Notes under the pieces: model-generated
Database searches by the model: none
The model's input: only the letters and a program-made list of their open reading frames with translations
What the model was told of the DNA's origin: nothing
Assembly (NCBI RefSeq): GCF_015351235.1
Contig: NZ_JADKSJ010000001.1
Coordinates: forward strand, 558,001 to 622,000
DNA length: 64,000 nt
DNA from: Plantibacter sp. VKM Ac-2880
GTDB taxonomy: Bacteria; Actinomycetota; Actinomycetes; Actinomycetales; Microbacteriaceae
Reading direction: 5' to 3'
Shown here: positions 42,829 through 51,232 of the stretch, piece by piece
Position numbering within the stretch: position 1 is the stretch's first letter
Layout: every line of letters starts with the position of its first letter
Position numbers and translations under genes: made by a program

Positions 42829-43679
42829 CCGCTCACGTCCAGGCCAAGCCACCGACCCGTCGCCGTCGCGGCACCGTCCGCGGCAGCCTGCTCACGATCC
42901 TGACCTGGATCGTGGCGTTCGCCATGTTCTTCCCGATCCTCTGGATGGTCTTCACCTCGCTGAAGAGCGAGCGTGACGCGGCCTCCAGCCCGCCGACGTT
43001 CTTCGTTGAGCTGTCGTTCGACCAGTACGCGGGGGTCTTCAGTCGGGGGATCGCCCCGTACCTGATCAACTCGTTGACCGTGAGCGTGCTCTCGACCGTC
43101 TTCGTGCTCCTGCTGGCGATCCCAGCTGCCTACGGTCTGTCGATCCGACCGGTGAAGGGATGGCGCGATCTGCTGTTCTTCTTCATCTCCACACGGTTCA
43201 TGCCGGTTGCGGCATCGATCATCCCGCTCTATCTGATCCTGAAGACCATCGGCGGACTCGACAACGTCACCGTCCTGTCCGTGCTGTACATCGGCATCAA
43301 CCTGCCGATCGCGATCTGGATGATGCGGTCGTTCTTCTCCGAGGTGCCGCTGGAGATCGTGGAGGCGGCGCGCGTGGACGGAGCCGGCGTCCGGACGGAG
43401 ATCATCCGGATCGTCCTGCCCATCGTCGCGCCGGGCTTGGCGGCAGCTGCGCTGATCTGCTTCATCTTCGCGTGGAACGAGTACTTCCTGGCGACCATCC
43501 TCACGGCGTCGACCGCGCGGACGGCACCGCCATTCCTCGGGAGCTTCGTGGACGGACGCGGGCAGTTCCTCGCGGCCCTCAGCGCCGCGTCCACCCTCGC
43601 GGTGTTGCCCGTGGTGATCGCCGGTTGGGTCGCGCAGAAGCGGCTCGTCCGCGGACTGGCCATGGGCGCGGTGAAGTGA
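42825..43679 (+). CDS. Polyol ABC permease, SmoG/MtlG type
   Basis: 284 residues, six helices, coupling loop EAARVDGAGVRTEIIRIVLP. The C-terminal region AWNEYFLATILTAS is typical of the MalG-like partner. It ends the importer unit, 45 bp before the convergent SDR gene. There is no dedicated ATPase, so a shared MsiK-like protein must energise it. Confidence 0.92.
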   Translation: MTAHVQAKPPTRRRRGTVRGSLLTILTWIVAFAMFFPILWMVFTSLKSERDAASSPPTFFVELSFDQYAGVFSRGIAPYLINSLTVSVLSTVFVLLLAIPAAYGLSIRPVKGWRDLLFFFISTRFMPVAASIIPLYLILKTIGGLDNVTVLSVLYIGINLPIAIWMMRSFFSEVPLEIVEAARVDGAGVRTEIIRIVLPIVAPGLAAAALICFIFAWNEYFLATILTASTARTAPPFLGSFVDGRGQFLAALSAASTLAVLPVVIAGWVAQKRLVRGLAMGAVK

Positions 43680-43724
43680 GGACCCGGAGCCGGACCTGGA
43701 CCCGGACCCGGGCTCGCGATCTGA

Positions 43725-44462
43725 TCAGCGGGACGTGTAGCCGCCGTCGATCGGCAGCGACACCCCGGTGATCATCGCCGCCCCGTCGCCGAGCAGGAAG
43801 ACGACCGGGGCGGCGATGTCTGCCTCGGTGGCCCACCGGCCGAGGGGCATGGCCGCGAGGAACGGATCCTGGATCTCCGGCTGGCCCCAATACGACGCCG
43901 ACATGGGCGTCATGACGACGGTGGGGTTCACGGCGTTCACCCGGATCCCATGCCGACCGAGTTCGAGGGCGGCCGTGCGGGTGAATCCGTCGACCGCGGC
44001 CTTCGACGCCGCGTAGGAGGCATGTCCGTCGAGACCGACCAAGGCTGCCTGGCTCGAGATGTTGACGATGGATCCGCCTCGCCCGGCACGGATCATCGAC
44101 CTGGCGGCGTGCTTGGTGGTGAGGAAGGTCCCGCGCGCGTTGACGCCCATCACCCGGTCGAACAGGTCCGCATCGGCGTCGACGAGCGGCGCCACGGTGC
44201 CACCGAAGCCGGCGCAGTTCACCAGCCCATCGATGTCGAACCCGGTCAGGGCCTCCGCGACTTCGGTCTCGACCGAGACGTCGAACACCATCGTCTCCAC
44301 GCCGTAGGCGTCCCGGACGCCGGCGACCTCCTCGGCCGTCCGTCCGGTGGCGATCACGTGTGCGTCGGCGTCGACGAGGTGCCTGACGATCTCGCTGCCG
44401 ATTCCGCCTCCACCTCCGGTCACGACGATGCGCTTGCCGGTGAGTCCGCCTGTGATGGTCAT
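43725..44462 (-). CDS. Short-chain dehydrogenase, L-xylulose reductase-like
   Basis: 245 residues. Cofactor motif TGGGGGIG at 15-22, NAG (near 82-84 as NCAG), catalytic S136/S137, Y150 and K154 (YAASK). RVNAVNPTVVMTPM is characteristic of the dicarbonyl/L-xylulose reductase group that interconverts L-xylulose and xylitol, among other substrates. It has its own promoter with the third copy of the LacI operator, tying it to the polyol importer and zinc dehydrogenase. Confidence 0.85.
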   Translation of the reverse strand: MTITGGLTGKRIVVTGGGGGIGSEIVRHLVDADAHVIATGRTAEEVAGVRDAYGVETMVFDVSVETEVAEALTGFDIDGLVNCAGFGGTVAPLVDADADLFDRVMGVNARGTFLTTKHAARSMIRAGRGGSIVNISSQAALVGLDGHASYAASKAAVDGFTRTAALELGRHGIRVNAVNPTVVMTPMSASYWGQPEIQDPFLAAMPLGRWATEADIAAPVVFLLGDGAAMITGVSLPIDGGYTSR

Positions 44463-44516
44463 GGAGTACCGCTCCTTCTCCGGTCGCGACGTCCGTGGCG
44501 CGACCCGCGCCCAGTC

Positions 44517-44541
44517 TAGGGCGGCTGTGACATCGATGTCA
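44517..44541 (-). promoter_or_regulatory. SDR promoter with LacI operator O3
   Basis: The perfect palindrome TGACATCGATGTCA is at 44528-44541. On the minus strand ATGACA, an 18-nt spacer and TAGACT form the promoter. This is the same geometry as at 40381-40410, with the operator over the -35 box. Confidence 0.75.
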
Positions 44542-44576
44542 TCTGCGCGACGACGGGGATGTCTTCGAGGTCGGAA

Positions 44577-45578
44577 TCAGGTGGTCGTCGGCGTCGGTGG
44601 GGCGACGGACGAACCCCGGACGATGAGCCCGACGTCGTACACCGTCCGCAATTCGTAATCGCCGTCGGGGTCGGCGACTCGGAGCAGAGCCCGTTCCGTG
44701 GCGGCTCGACCCAACCGGCCAGGGTTCTGGTCGATGACGGAGATGGACGGCCTCAGGAGGTCGGCCATGGGGAAGTCGCCGAAGCTCACCAACGCGAGGT
44801 CGTCGCGATCGAGGCGCTGGAGTGCGGGGATCAGCTCCACCGAGGTGCGGGCATTCGAGGAGAACAGGGCTGTCGGCGGATCGGAGAGTTCGAGGAGTCC
44901 GGACAGGGCGCCGCCGGCTTCGCCAGGACCGGCGAACGCCACCAGGCGCTCATCGGTCGGCAGTCCGAGATCGTCGCGCGCGGTGCAGAAGCCGAGCAGT
45001 CGCTGCGTCGTGGTAGCGACGGCGTCGTCGGCGCCCAGGAAGGCGATCCGGCGGTGCCCCAGCTCGAACAGGTGGTGCACGGCGAGCTCGCCGCCGCGGC
45101 GGTCGTTCTCCAGGAACACATCCGTCACGAGCCCCGTCGGCTCGCGGTCGATCACGACGATCGGAGTCCTCGACGACCATGCCTCGAGATAGCGCTGGTC
45201 GTCGCTCGTCGGAGCGATGATCAGCGCATCGATCTGCGTCCGGAGCAGCCCCTCCACGACCGAGCGCTCGTGCTCCGGGTCGCTGCCGAGGTTCGTGACG
45301 GCGATCGTGTGTCCGTGCGTCTTGGCGACCTCGTCGACCGCCTCGACGACTGAGGCGAAGAAGGAATCCGACAGGTTGGGGATCGCGACACCGATCATCG
45401 CGGCCCGGCCCTCGCGGAAGGTGCGTGCGAGCATGTTCGGGACGAAGTGCAGTTCGCGCATCGAGATGTTCACCCGCTCGCGTACGGACTCGGAGACATG
45501 CTGCTCATTGCGGAACACGCGGGAGACCGTCTTCGCGCTGACGCCTGCGTGCGCAGCCACATCCCGCATGGTGACCAT
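44577..45578 (-). CDS. LacI-family repressor of the polyol regulon
   Basis: 333 residues from MVTMRDVAAH. HTH MRDVAAHAGVSAKTVSRVF, hinge PNMLARTFREG, then an effector-binding domain (MIGVAIPNLSDSFFASVVEA through FGDFPMADLLRPSISVIDQN). ATG 45578 is the family-typical N-terminus; the open frame upstream is not. Three TGACATCGATGTCA-type operators flank the locus it sits in, so it is the probable cognate repressor. It lies 36 bp upstream-side of operator O3 and may be co-transcribed with the SDR. Confidence 0.9.
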   Translation of the reverse strand: MVTMRDVAAHAGVSAKTVSRVFRNEQHVSESVRERVNISMRELHFVPNMLARTFREGRAAMIGVAIPNLSDSFFASVVEAVDEVAKTHGHTIAVTNLGSDPEHERSVVEGLLRTQIDALIIAPTSDDQRYLEAWSSRTPIVVIDREPTGLVTDVFLENDRRGGELAVHHLFELGHRRIAFLGADDAVATTTQRLLGFCTARDDLGLPTDERLVAFAGPGEAGGALSGLLELSDPPTALFSSNARTSVELIPALQRLDRDDLALVSFGDFPMADLLRPSISVIDQNPGRLGRAATERALLRVADPDGDYELRTVYDVGLIVRGSSVAPPTPTTT

Positions 45579-45723
45579 TCCGCTCCGATCGCATCGCCCC
45601 GCACCGCCTGGTTCCGGCGGCGCTGCGGCACCAACTCTATTCCTGCCAACCCGAGGATCCGCTGGTGCCGACCTGGGACAATGGGGCCGGACCTCCACCA
45701 CGCCCCATGCCGAAGGAACCCTC

Positions 45724-46326
45724 ATGAGCATCGACGACCGCACGATCGGCCGACGCGAACGGAACAAGCTCGACAAGCTGGCCCGCATCACGGCGGCGGC
45801 AGGCGAGCTCTTCACCGAACGGGGGGTCGACGACGTGACGACGCAGGAGATCGCCGACCGCGCGGACATCGGTACCGGGACGCTCTTCCTCTACGCGAAG
45901 ACGAAGGGCGAGCTGCTGCTGCTCGTGCAGAACTCGACGTACGCCGACGCGCTCGCCGAGGGACGTGAGGCTGCGGCCGCCGCCGGGACGATGACGGACG
46001 GGGTCCTCGCCGTGATCCGGCCCGTCGTCGAGTGCAACCGCAAGCAGATCGACAACGGCCGCACCTACCTCCGGGAGATCGTGTTCGGCGACCCGGAGGA
46101 ACCGCACCACCGCGTGGCGCTCGACCTCACCCAGCAGACCGAGGCGCTCATCGCCGAGGTCCTCGTCGACCGCGGCGGTGTCCCCGCCGAGATCGCGAGC
46201 ACGCTCGCCCACGTCGTCTCCGCCATCATGTTCGTGAGCATGGCGGCGACGGTGAACGCGGCCCGGACGGTCGACGAGATCGTGGACGAGATCGCCGCGC
46301 AGGTCCGTGCGATCCTGCCCGGTTGA
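45724..46326 (+). CDS. TetR-family regulator
   Basis: 200 residues. N-terminal HTH with TTQEIADRADIGTGTLFLYA. The C-terminal ligand domain includes CNRKQIDNGRTYLREIVFGD, also present in modified form in the TetR at 55301-55942, so the two are paralogues. It is divergent from the LacI repressor across 145 bp. No obvious target gene lies beside it. Confidence 0.9.
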   Translation: MSIDDRTIGRRERNKLDKLARITAAAGELFTERGVDDVTTQEIADRADIGTGTLFLYAKTKGELLLLVQNSTYADALAEGREAAAAAGTMTDGVLAVIRPVVECNRKQIDNGRTYLREIVFGDPEEPHHRVALDLTQQTEALIAEVLVDRGGVPAEIASTLAHVVSAIMFVSMAATVNAARTVDEIVDEIAAQVRAILPG

Positions 46327-46348
46327 TCGGTTCCCTGCTCGTCGCCGG

Positions 46349-46648
46349 TCAGCCTTCGTCCACAGCGTGGACGAAGAGCACGACCTGCTCCTCGGGGACC
46401 AACGCCTCGATGGCCTTCCGCGCACTCGGGTAGTCGCGACCCTCGGCCTCGATCGTCCGTGTCGCGACGGGCCGGTAGACGGCGGTGCCGACGAGGTCGC
46501 CGTTCACGCGCCCGCCCCCGTGCAGCGCGGCGAGCGTGTGCCCGGGCGGGGTGGCGGCGAGGACGGCGGCGCGCAGACCAGCGACATCGGGTGCGGCGGC
46601 TTCCGTGGTGATGGTCGCGCGGTCGCGGAGGGTGGCGATGAGCTTCAC
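46349..46648 (-). CDS. Small hypothetical protein
   Basis: 99 residues from a GTG at 46648. Composition MKLIATLRDRATITTEAAAP, then ALHGGGRVNGDLVGTAVYRP and EEQVVLFVHAVDEG. It looks soluble and compact; no family recognised. TAGGCT (46655-46660) lies 6 nt before the start. It is divergent from the gene at 46695, whose -10 box faces it across 46 bp. Confidence 0.6.
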   Translation of the reverse strand: MKLIATLRDRATITTEAAAPDVAGLRAAVLAATPPGHTLAALHGGGRVNGDLVGTAVYRPVATRTIEAEGRDYPSARKAIEALVPEEQVVLFVHAVDEG

Positions 46649-46694
46649 CCCTCAAGCCTACGGAACACCGCCGACGGCTCGGTAGCCTGGGCGG

Positions 46695-47294
46695 ATGACT
46701 GAACCGATCGCCGAAGCACCGGGGCTCGAACTGCTCGCTGACGGCCCCCGGATCCTCGACACGATCGCCGGCCTCTCACCTCGCCAGGCGGCGACGCACC
46801 CCTCTTTCTGGCCGCTGCTCGGTGTCCCGGCGATCGACCGGGGCGCGCTCGTGATCTTCCCCCTGGCCGTCGCCACGATCAGTGCGACGGACCGATCCGC
46901 GCTCGAGCGGCTGCGCGAGGTGTGCGCCGCCCTCCAGCAGGAGTGCATCCACTTCTACGGCGGAGACCACTTCCACGGGGAGACCACGCTCGACCCCGAA
47001 GAGGATCCGTACGGACGACGGCTCGCCGAGGTGGGAGCCCATGACACGACACCGCGAGGCGTGGTGGTGTGGCGCGTCCGCGATCGCGGTGCGGCACTCG
47101 TCCTCGTGGTCGACGAGCCCCGCGGGCAGGCGACGCTCGCCTTCCACCTGGTGCCGAAGGACTGGATCTGGAATGGGCCGTCCACACCCGCGACCAAGCG
47201 CGAGGCGTCCCGTCGCCGGTCCGCGGTGAAGGAGCAGGCGGCGGTGGACGTCGTCTGGTCCTGGCCGGCGCCCGACCTGGCTCAGGCCCCCTGA
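46695..47294 (+). CDS. Hypothetical cytoplasmic protein
   Basis: 199 residues without signal or membrane helix. It contains HFYGGDHFHGETTLDPEEDP and a basic segment TPATKREASRRRSAVKE near the C-terminus. No family is recognised. TAGCCT lies 6 nt before the ATG, indicating a leaderless transcript. The last 13 bp overlap the convergent membrane-protein gene. Confidence 0.6.
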   Translation: MTEPIAEAPGLELLADGPRILDTIAGLSPRQAATHPSFWPLLGVPAIDRGALVIFPLAVATISATDRSALERLREVCAALQQECIHFYGGDHFHGETTLDPEEDPYGRRLAEVGAHDTTPRGVVVWRVRDRGAALVLVVDEPRGQATLAFHLVPKDWIWNGPSTPATKREASRRRSAVKEQAAVDVVWSWPAPDLAQAP

Positions 47295-48052
47295 CCGGCG
47301 GCTCCACGCGGTTGGTCCGGTGGAGTCGATCCGTTCAGTTCCGCATCCCGCTCGGCGTCGGCGGTACGAGCGGCGAAGAGCGCGAGCGACACCACGATCC
47401 CGGCCACCAGGGCGAGGATGGGCGGGAACCAGAACGACAGATCCTCGATCTCACCGGCGCGGATGGCCAAGCACACGAGTGCGACCGCGGCGAAGAAGGC
47501 GGTTCCGCCGGCGATCTGCATGGCTCGGGTGCGGACGGCGCCATGGTCGCGACGCCCGATGCCCCACTGGAGGAGGACGTTGATGAACGCGAGGCCGTAG
47601 CAGACCGCGACGACCGGGAGGCCCCTCTCCGCCGGGAAGATGAATTCGCCCAGGTCACCCGAGTTCCCGGTGCCTCGCGTCTCTGCCCGGGAGAAGGTGA
47701 ACGGCGACATCCACAGCCACCCTGCTCCCGTCACGAGCCACATGATGGCCGTCACCGTGCCGAGCACGCCGATGCGTCGATAGCTCTCGACGACGCTCGG
47801 CCGGATCCGCTGCTTCGACTGCTCGCGGAGTTGCTCGTACATGTCGTCGAACGCCGCCTCCTCGGTCGTGAACCATCGCCGGGTGCTCCCGACGGGGCTC
47901 GCCGTATGGTCGGTCGTGTAGACCGTCCACCCACCGTCCATCGGTGCGAACACCACCGACCGCGGCGCGACCGTGTCGCCCTCGTCGAGGAACAGCGCGT
48001 TCCCCCGGTCGGCAGCCGCGACGCCGAGCGCCGTCAACTCCTCCCGCTTCAC
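47282..48052 (-). CDS. Four-helix membrane protein, third gene of the AAA operon
   Basis: 256 residues. A soluble N-terminal domain of about 85 residues (VVFAPMDGGWTVYTTDHTAS, RRWFTTEEAAFDDMYEQLRE) precedes four hydrophobic helices (about 105-130, 155-175, 185-205 and 215-240) and a charged C-terminus. GTG 48052 overlaps the upstream stop as GTGA and has GGAGGAGTC before it. The N-terminal domain resembles the small domains found in some immunity-type proteins, but the match is too weak to name. It probably anchors or receives the AAA/repeat protein pair. Confidence 0.65.
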   Translation of the reverse strand: MKREELTALGVAAADRGNALFLDEGDTVAPRSVVFAPMDGGWTVYTTDHTASPVGSTRRWFTTEEAAFDDMYEQLREQSKQRIRPSVVESYRRIGVLGTVTAIMWLVTGAGWLWMSPFTFSRAETRGTGNSGDLGEFIFPAERGLPVVAVCYGLAFINVLLQWGIGRRDHGAVRTRAMQIAGGTAFFAAVALVCLAIRAGEIEDLSFWFPPILALVAGIVVSLALFAARTADAERDAELNGSTPPDQPRGAAGQGA

Positions 48053-49347
48053 GACTCCTCCGTCAGCGGTCGGCCCGTCGCGACCGCGGATCGTCCCGGG
48101 CGGGCATCGACGCCGCCGAACGCGGCGACACGGTCCCACAGCCAGTCCGTCAGGCTCGACGCGACCTCCTCGTCGTCGCGGCCCACGCCGCGTCGGTACA
48201 GACGGCCACCGGCACCCTCGAAGAGGTAGGCGTCCGCATCGTCGCTGAAGAGCAGGGTGAAGTACTCGTGCTCGGCGTCCCACTGCGGCCAGGCCTCAGG
48301 ATCCCGTTCGATCGCCTCGTCCAGGGCTGCGACCTCGGCGCCGCTCAGCAGTCGGAAGGGCCGCCCGTCACCCCACAGGCCGCCGGAGCCGGGATGCTGT
48401 CCGTCGCGCCAGGCGAGAACCTTGTCGTCTCCGCCGCTGGCACGCGCGGCATCACGGTCGAGGGGCGGACGCAGCGACGACGCCAGCTCCGCCGGAAGCA
48501 GCGGGTCCAGCGCGGCGAGTGCTTCGGCGAGCCCCGCTTCGAACACCTTGTCGCGCAGGATCCGCCACGCGATCTCGCCCATGCCGGCCCGGCGCAGGTC
48601 GTCCATGGTGCCGGCCCCGCGTTCGATGGGGTCGAGGAACCCGCGGGCGACGATCATCCCACCCTGGGCCACCTCGTCCGTCGGATCCTCGCGGAGCACG
48701 CGGGCCAGCAGCTCGGCCGCCTCCTGCGGGCGGTAGTCGTAGAGGTAGGCGAAGGCCAGGGCGGTCGACAGGGTCGTCTCGCTCGGGTCGGCTTCGATCG
48801 CTTGCTGGGCGGCCACGAGGAACCGGGTGGGCGGGGCGCCGGTCGACAGGAAGTGGAGGGCACGGAGCCCCAGCGCCCCGGCATACGCCTCCGGCGCGGT
48901 GCGACCAGCCAGCTCGACGGCCTCGTCCATCAACGCCCAACCCCGTTCGGGGTCGGCGGTCATCGAGACGGCTGCCGCGAGGTCCATGCGGTCGAACCAG
49001 TCCGCGTCGGGATCCTCGCGGAGCACGAGCTCGCCGAGGCGCATGGCCTCCGCGAAGTCACCGGCGGACGCCTCGAGGTCGCGGAGGCGCCGGAGCGCGC
49101 CGAGGAACTGCCGGTCCCGACGTCCGAGCAGCTCCCGGAGGAGTCGCCGTGCTTCGTCGACGTCGCCGCACGCCTGGCGGTGCATGGACAGCAGGATGAT
49201 CATCCCGGTGAACTGCGGCGCCCGGGCCAGGACGCTCATCGCGAGTTCGGGGATCCGCGGGTGCTGTGGCTGGAACTCGAAGAGTTCCCAGGCGAGGTCG
49301 CGGTCGTGTTCGATGGCCTCGCGTTCGACGCCGATCGGCTCGTTCAT
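48049..49347 (-). CDS. TPR/helical-repeat protein paired with AAA ATPase
   Basis: 432 residues. Residues about 1-260 are tandem helical hairpins in tetratricopeptide style (DEARRLLRELLGRRDRQFLG, GDFAEAMRLGELVLREDPDA, YRPQEAAELLARVLREDPTD). The C-terminal 100 residues form a separate alpha/beta domain (EHEYFTLLFSDDADAYLFEG). ATGA overlap with the ATPase gene and GTGA overlap with the membrane protein show a tight operon. It likely acts as adaptor or substrate selector for the ATPase. Confidence 0.7.
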   Translation of the reverse strand: MNEPIGVEREAIEHDRDLAWELFEFQPQHPRIPELAMSVLARAPQFTGMIILLSMHRQACGDVDEARRLLRELLGRRDRQFLGALRRLRDLEASAGDFAEAMRLGELVLREDPDADWFDRMDLAAAVSMTADPERGWALMDEAVELAGRTAPEAYAGALGLRALHFLSTGAPPTRFLVAAQQAIEADPSETTLSTALAFAYLYDYRPQEAAELLARVLREDPTDEVAQGGMIVARGFLDPIERGAGTMDDLRRAGMGEIAWRILRDKVFEAGLAEALAALDPLLPAELASSLRPPLDRDAARASGGDDKVLAWRDGQHPGSGGLWGDGRPFRLLSGAEVAALDEAIERDPEAWPQWDAEHEYFTLLFSDDADAYLFEGAGGRLYRRGVGRDDEEVASSLTDWLWDRVAAFGGVDARPGRSAVATGRPLTEES

Positions 49348-50573
49348 CGGAGACCGTGCTGCACGCGGTAGGTCCGGAGTTGGGCGAACGTGCCGTCGTC
49401 GACCCCGTATTCGAGCACGGGCGCGACCTGGTCGAACCAGGACGCCGTGGACGGGATGAGGCCGGCCGCGGCCTCGAGCAAGCCCTCGGTGGTGACGGGC
49501 ACGATCGCGCCCGACTCCATCGACGCCGACAACGACCGCTGCAGGGCGACCCGTGAGACCTGCGCGATGTCGGCACCGGAGAATCCCTCGGTCGCCGCGG
49601 CCACTGCGATGACGTCGACCCCCTCGGCAGGCTTGCCCTCGAGGTCGCCCTGGAGGATGGCGGCCCGAGCCACGGCGTCCGGTGGGAGCACGAGGACCGT
49701 CTTGTCGATCCGCCCCGGACGACGGAGCGCCGGGTCGATGTCCCAGGGACGGTTGGTCGCGGCCAGGAAGTACACGCCGTCGTTCTCGTTCGCGACACCG
49801 TCGAGCTCTTCGAGTAGCTGGGTCACGATCGTGCGCATCGACTGCGACCCGCCGCCCGAGGTGCGTCGGCCGCCCAGGGCGTCGAACTCGTCGAAGAAGA
49901 TGACGCAGGGTGCGGCTGCGCGGGCGTCGTGGAAGACGCTCTGGATGGCCTTCTCGCTGTCGCCCAGCCATTTGCTCAGCAGGTCGGCGAGGGTGACGTG
50001 GATGAAGGAGGCGCCGAGGTCTCCGGCGATCGCTTTCGCGATGAAGGTCTTCCCGCACCCGGGTGGGCCGTACATGAGGAGTGACCCGCCCGGCTTCTGC
50101 CCGAACGCTGCGGCGAGTTCCGGGTTGCGCAGCGGAGCGAGGAACGTCGAGTCGAGGTGCTGCTTGACGTCGGCGAGACCCGCGACGTCCGCCAGGGTGA
50201 TCGCGGGCCGCTCCGCGTCCCAGAGGCTCGGTTGTCCGATCCGCACGAGTGCCGGGTCGGGCGCCGACGCGGTCGGGACCGCCGCCGGCCGGGTCGGTGT
50301 CGAGGAGCCCGGTGCCGACTCGTTCGGATGCATCTCACTCGGGGTGCCTCCCGTCGTGCCACCGCGCAACCGCGCCGCCATCACCCGCGCTCGGAGCAGC
50401 CGCACCCGCGCCGGATCTCCGCCGTACCGTTCGAAGGTCGACACCTCCTCCGCCGCGCGATCCACGTCGTGCTGGAGCAGCAGCGTGACGAAGTCCTCGC
50501 GCAGCGCCGCGTTCTGCGGATCCTGCGCCACCTCGGCGGCGATCACCTCGAGGAAGTCCCCGTCCTGTGTCAT
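49344..50573 (-). CDS. AAA+ ATPase of the classical Vps4/katanin-like type
   Basis: 409 residues. An N-terminal helical region (1-70, TPR-like) and a Pro/Thr/Ser-rich linker precede the AAA domain. Walker A GPPGCGKT is at 169-176, Walker B CVIFFDE at 223-229, sensor 1 N274, arginine fingers R284/R285/R288. The pore loop reads SKWLGDSEKA, the aromatic W-L-G form seen in Vps4, spastin and katanin. Such hexamers thread or remodel proteins. It leads a coupled operon with a TPR protein and a membrane protein; the substrate is unknown. Confidence 0.85.
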   Translation of the reverse strand: MTQDGDFLEVIAAEVAQDPQNAALREDFVTLLLQHDVDRAAEEVSTFERYGGDPARVRLLRARVMAARLRGGTTGGTPSEMHPNESAPGSSTPTRPAAVPTASAPDPALVRIGQPSLWDAERPAITLADVAGLADVKQHLDSTFLAPLRNPELAAAFGQKPGGSLLMYGPPGCGKTFIAKAIAGDLGASFIHVTLADLLSKWLGDSEKAIQSVFHDARAAAPCVIFFDEFDALGGRRTSGGGSQSMRTIVTQLLEELDGVANENDGVYFLAATNRPWDIDPALRRPGRIDKTVLVLPPDAVARAAILQGDLEGKPAEGVDVIAVAAATEGFSGADIAQVSRVALQRSLSASMESGAIVPVTTEGLLEAAAGLIPSTASWFDQVAPVLEYGVDDGTFAQLRTYRVQHGLR

Positions 50574-50725
50574 CTCGTCCCCCCACGGTCCGTGTCAGAT
50601 GTCGACCATCCTGCCAGCGTGGTGCCGATGAGCGACAGTCGCCGGTCAGAATCGGTCCCGCTCGAGCATGGGGAGTGGTCCCCATCCGTCACCCCGGGCT
50701 GGTGTACCGTCGACAGCGGGCCGAA

Positions 50726-50743
50726 CCTGAAGGTGGCTTGAGG
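50726..50743 (+). promoter_or_regulatory. SoxR box
   Basis: CCTGAAGGTGGCTTGAGG matches the SoxR operator CCTCAAGTTAACTTGAGG at the outer positions (CCT.AAG....CTTGAGG). It lies 30 bp before the GTG of the SoxR gene, indicating autoregulation. The leftward AAA operon starts 153 bp away on the other side. Confidence 0.7.
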
Positions 50744-50772
50744 TCGGTTGGTGAAAGGGCGGGTGAGGCGAC

Positions 50773-51216
50773 GTGCACCAGCCGGACGAGTTGCTCAGCG
50801 TCGGCGAGATGAGCCGCCGCACCGGCGTCGCCGTCTCAGCCCTCCACTACTACGAGCGCCTCGGCCTCATCGCGTCCGAGCGGTCGGCCGGAAACCAGCG
50901 CCGGTACCCACGACACATGCTGCGCCGTGTCGCCCTCATCTCGGTCGCGAAACGCCTCGGCATCCCGCTCGAGGACGTCGCCGAAGCGTTCGCCGACGTC
51001 CCGCTCACCAGCACTCCCAGCCACGACGACTGGCAACGAGCCTCACGCCGGTGGCAGAAGGTCCTCGAACAGCGCCGACGCGGCATCGAACAGCTCGAAC
51101 GCGAACTCACCGGTTGCATCGGGTGCGGCTGCCTCTCGATGAAGGCCTGCACCCTCCTCAACCCGGACGACGAACTCGGCGACACCGGCACGGGCGCTCG
51201 CCGCATCCCGGTCTGA
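50773..51216 (+). CDS. soxR: Redox-sensing MerR-family regulator SoxR
   Basis: 147 residues. MerR HTH LLSVGEMSRRTGVAVSALHY, a coiled-coil dimerisation helix (about 85-112), and the [2Fe-2S] cluster ligands C115, C118, C120 and C126 (CIGCGCLSMKAC). Oxidation of the cluster by redox-active compounds switches on target promoters. GTG 50773 fits the family N-terminus. A SoxR box is placed 30 bp upstream. Confidence 0.95.
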   Translation: MHQPDELLSVGEMSRRTGVAVSALHYYERLGLIASERSAGNQRRYPRHMLRRVALISVAKRLGIPLEDVAEAFADVPLTSTPSHDDWQRASRRWQKVLEQRRRGIEQLERELTGCIGCGCLSMKACTLLNPDDELGDTGTGARRIPV

Positions 51217-51232
51217 GCGCGCTGCCGGGAGC

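Noticed and set aside
40453-42852. 799-codon leftward frame opposite the polyol importer
   Set aside because: Antisense artefact; both plus-strand genes have complete family signatures.
43682-43712. GGACCCGGA-type repeats after the polyol permease as a terminator
   Set aside because: The bases are repetitive but do not form a continuous stem of useful length.
47282-50573. Type VII secretion (EccA) interpretation of the AAA operon
   Set aside because: No EccB/C/D/E, mycosin or WXG100 genes are nearby and the pore loop and domain order fit Vps4/katanin-like ATPases better.
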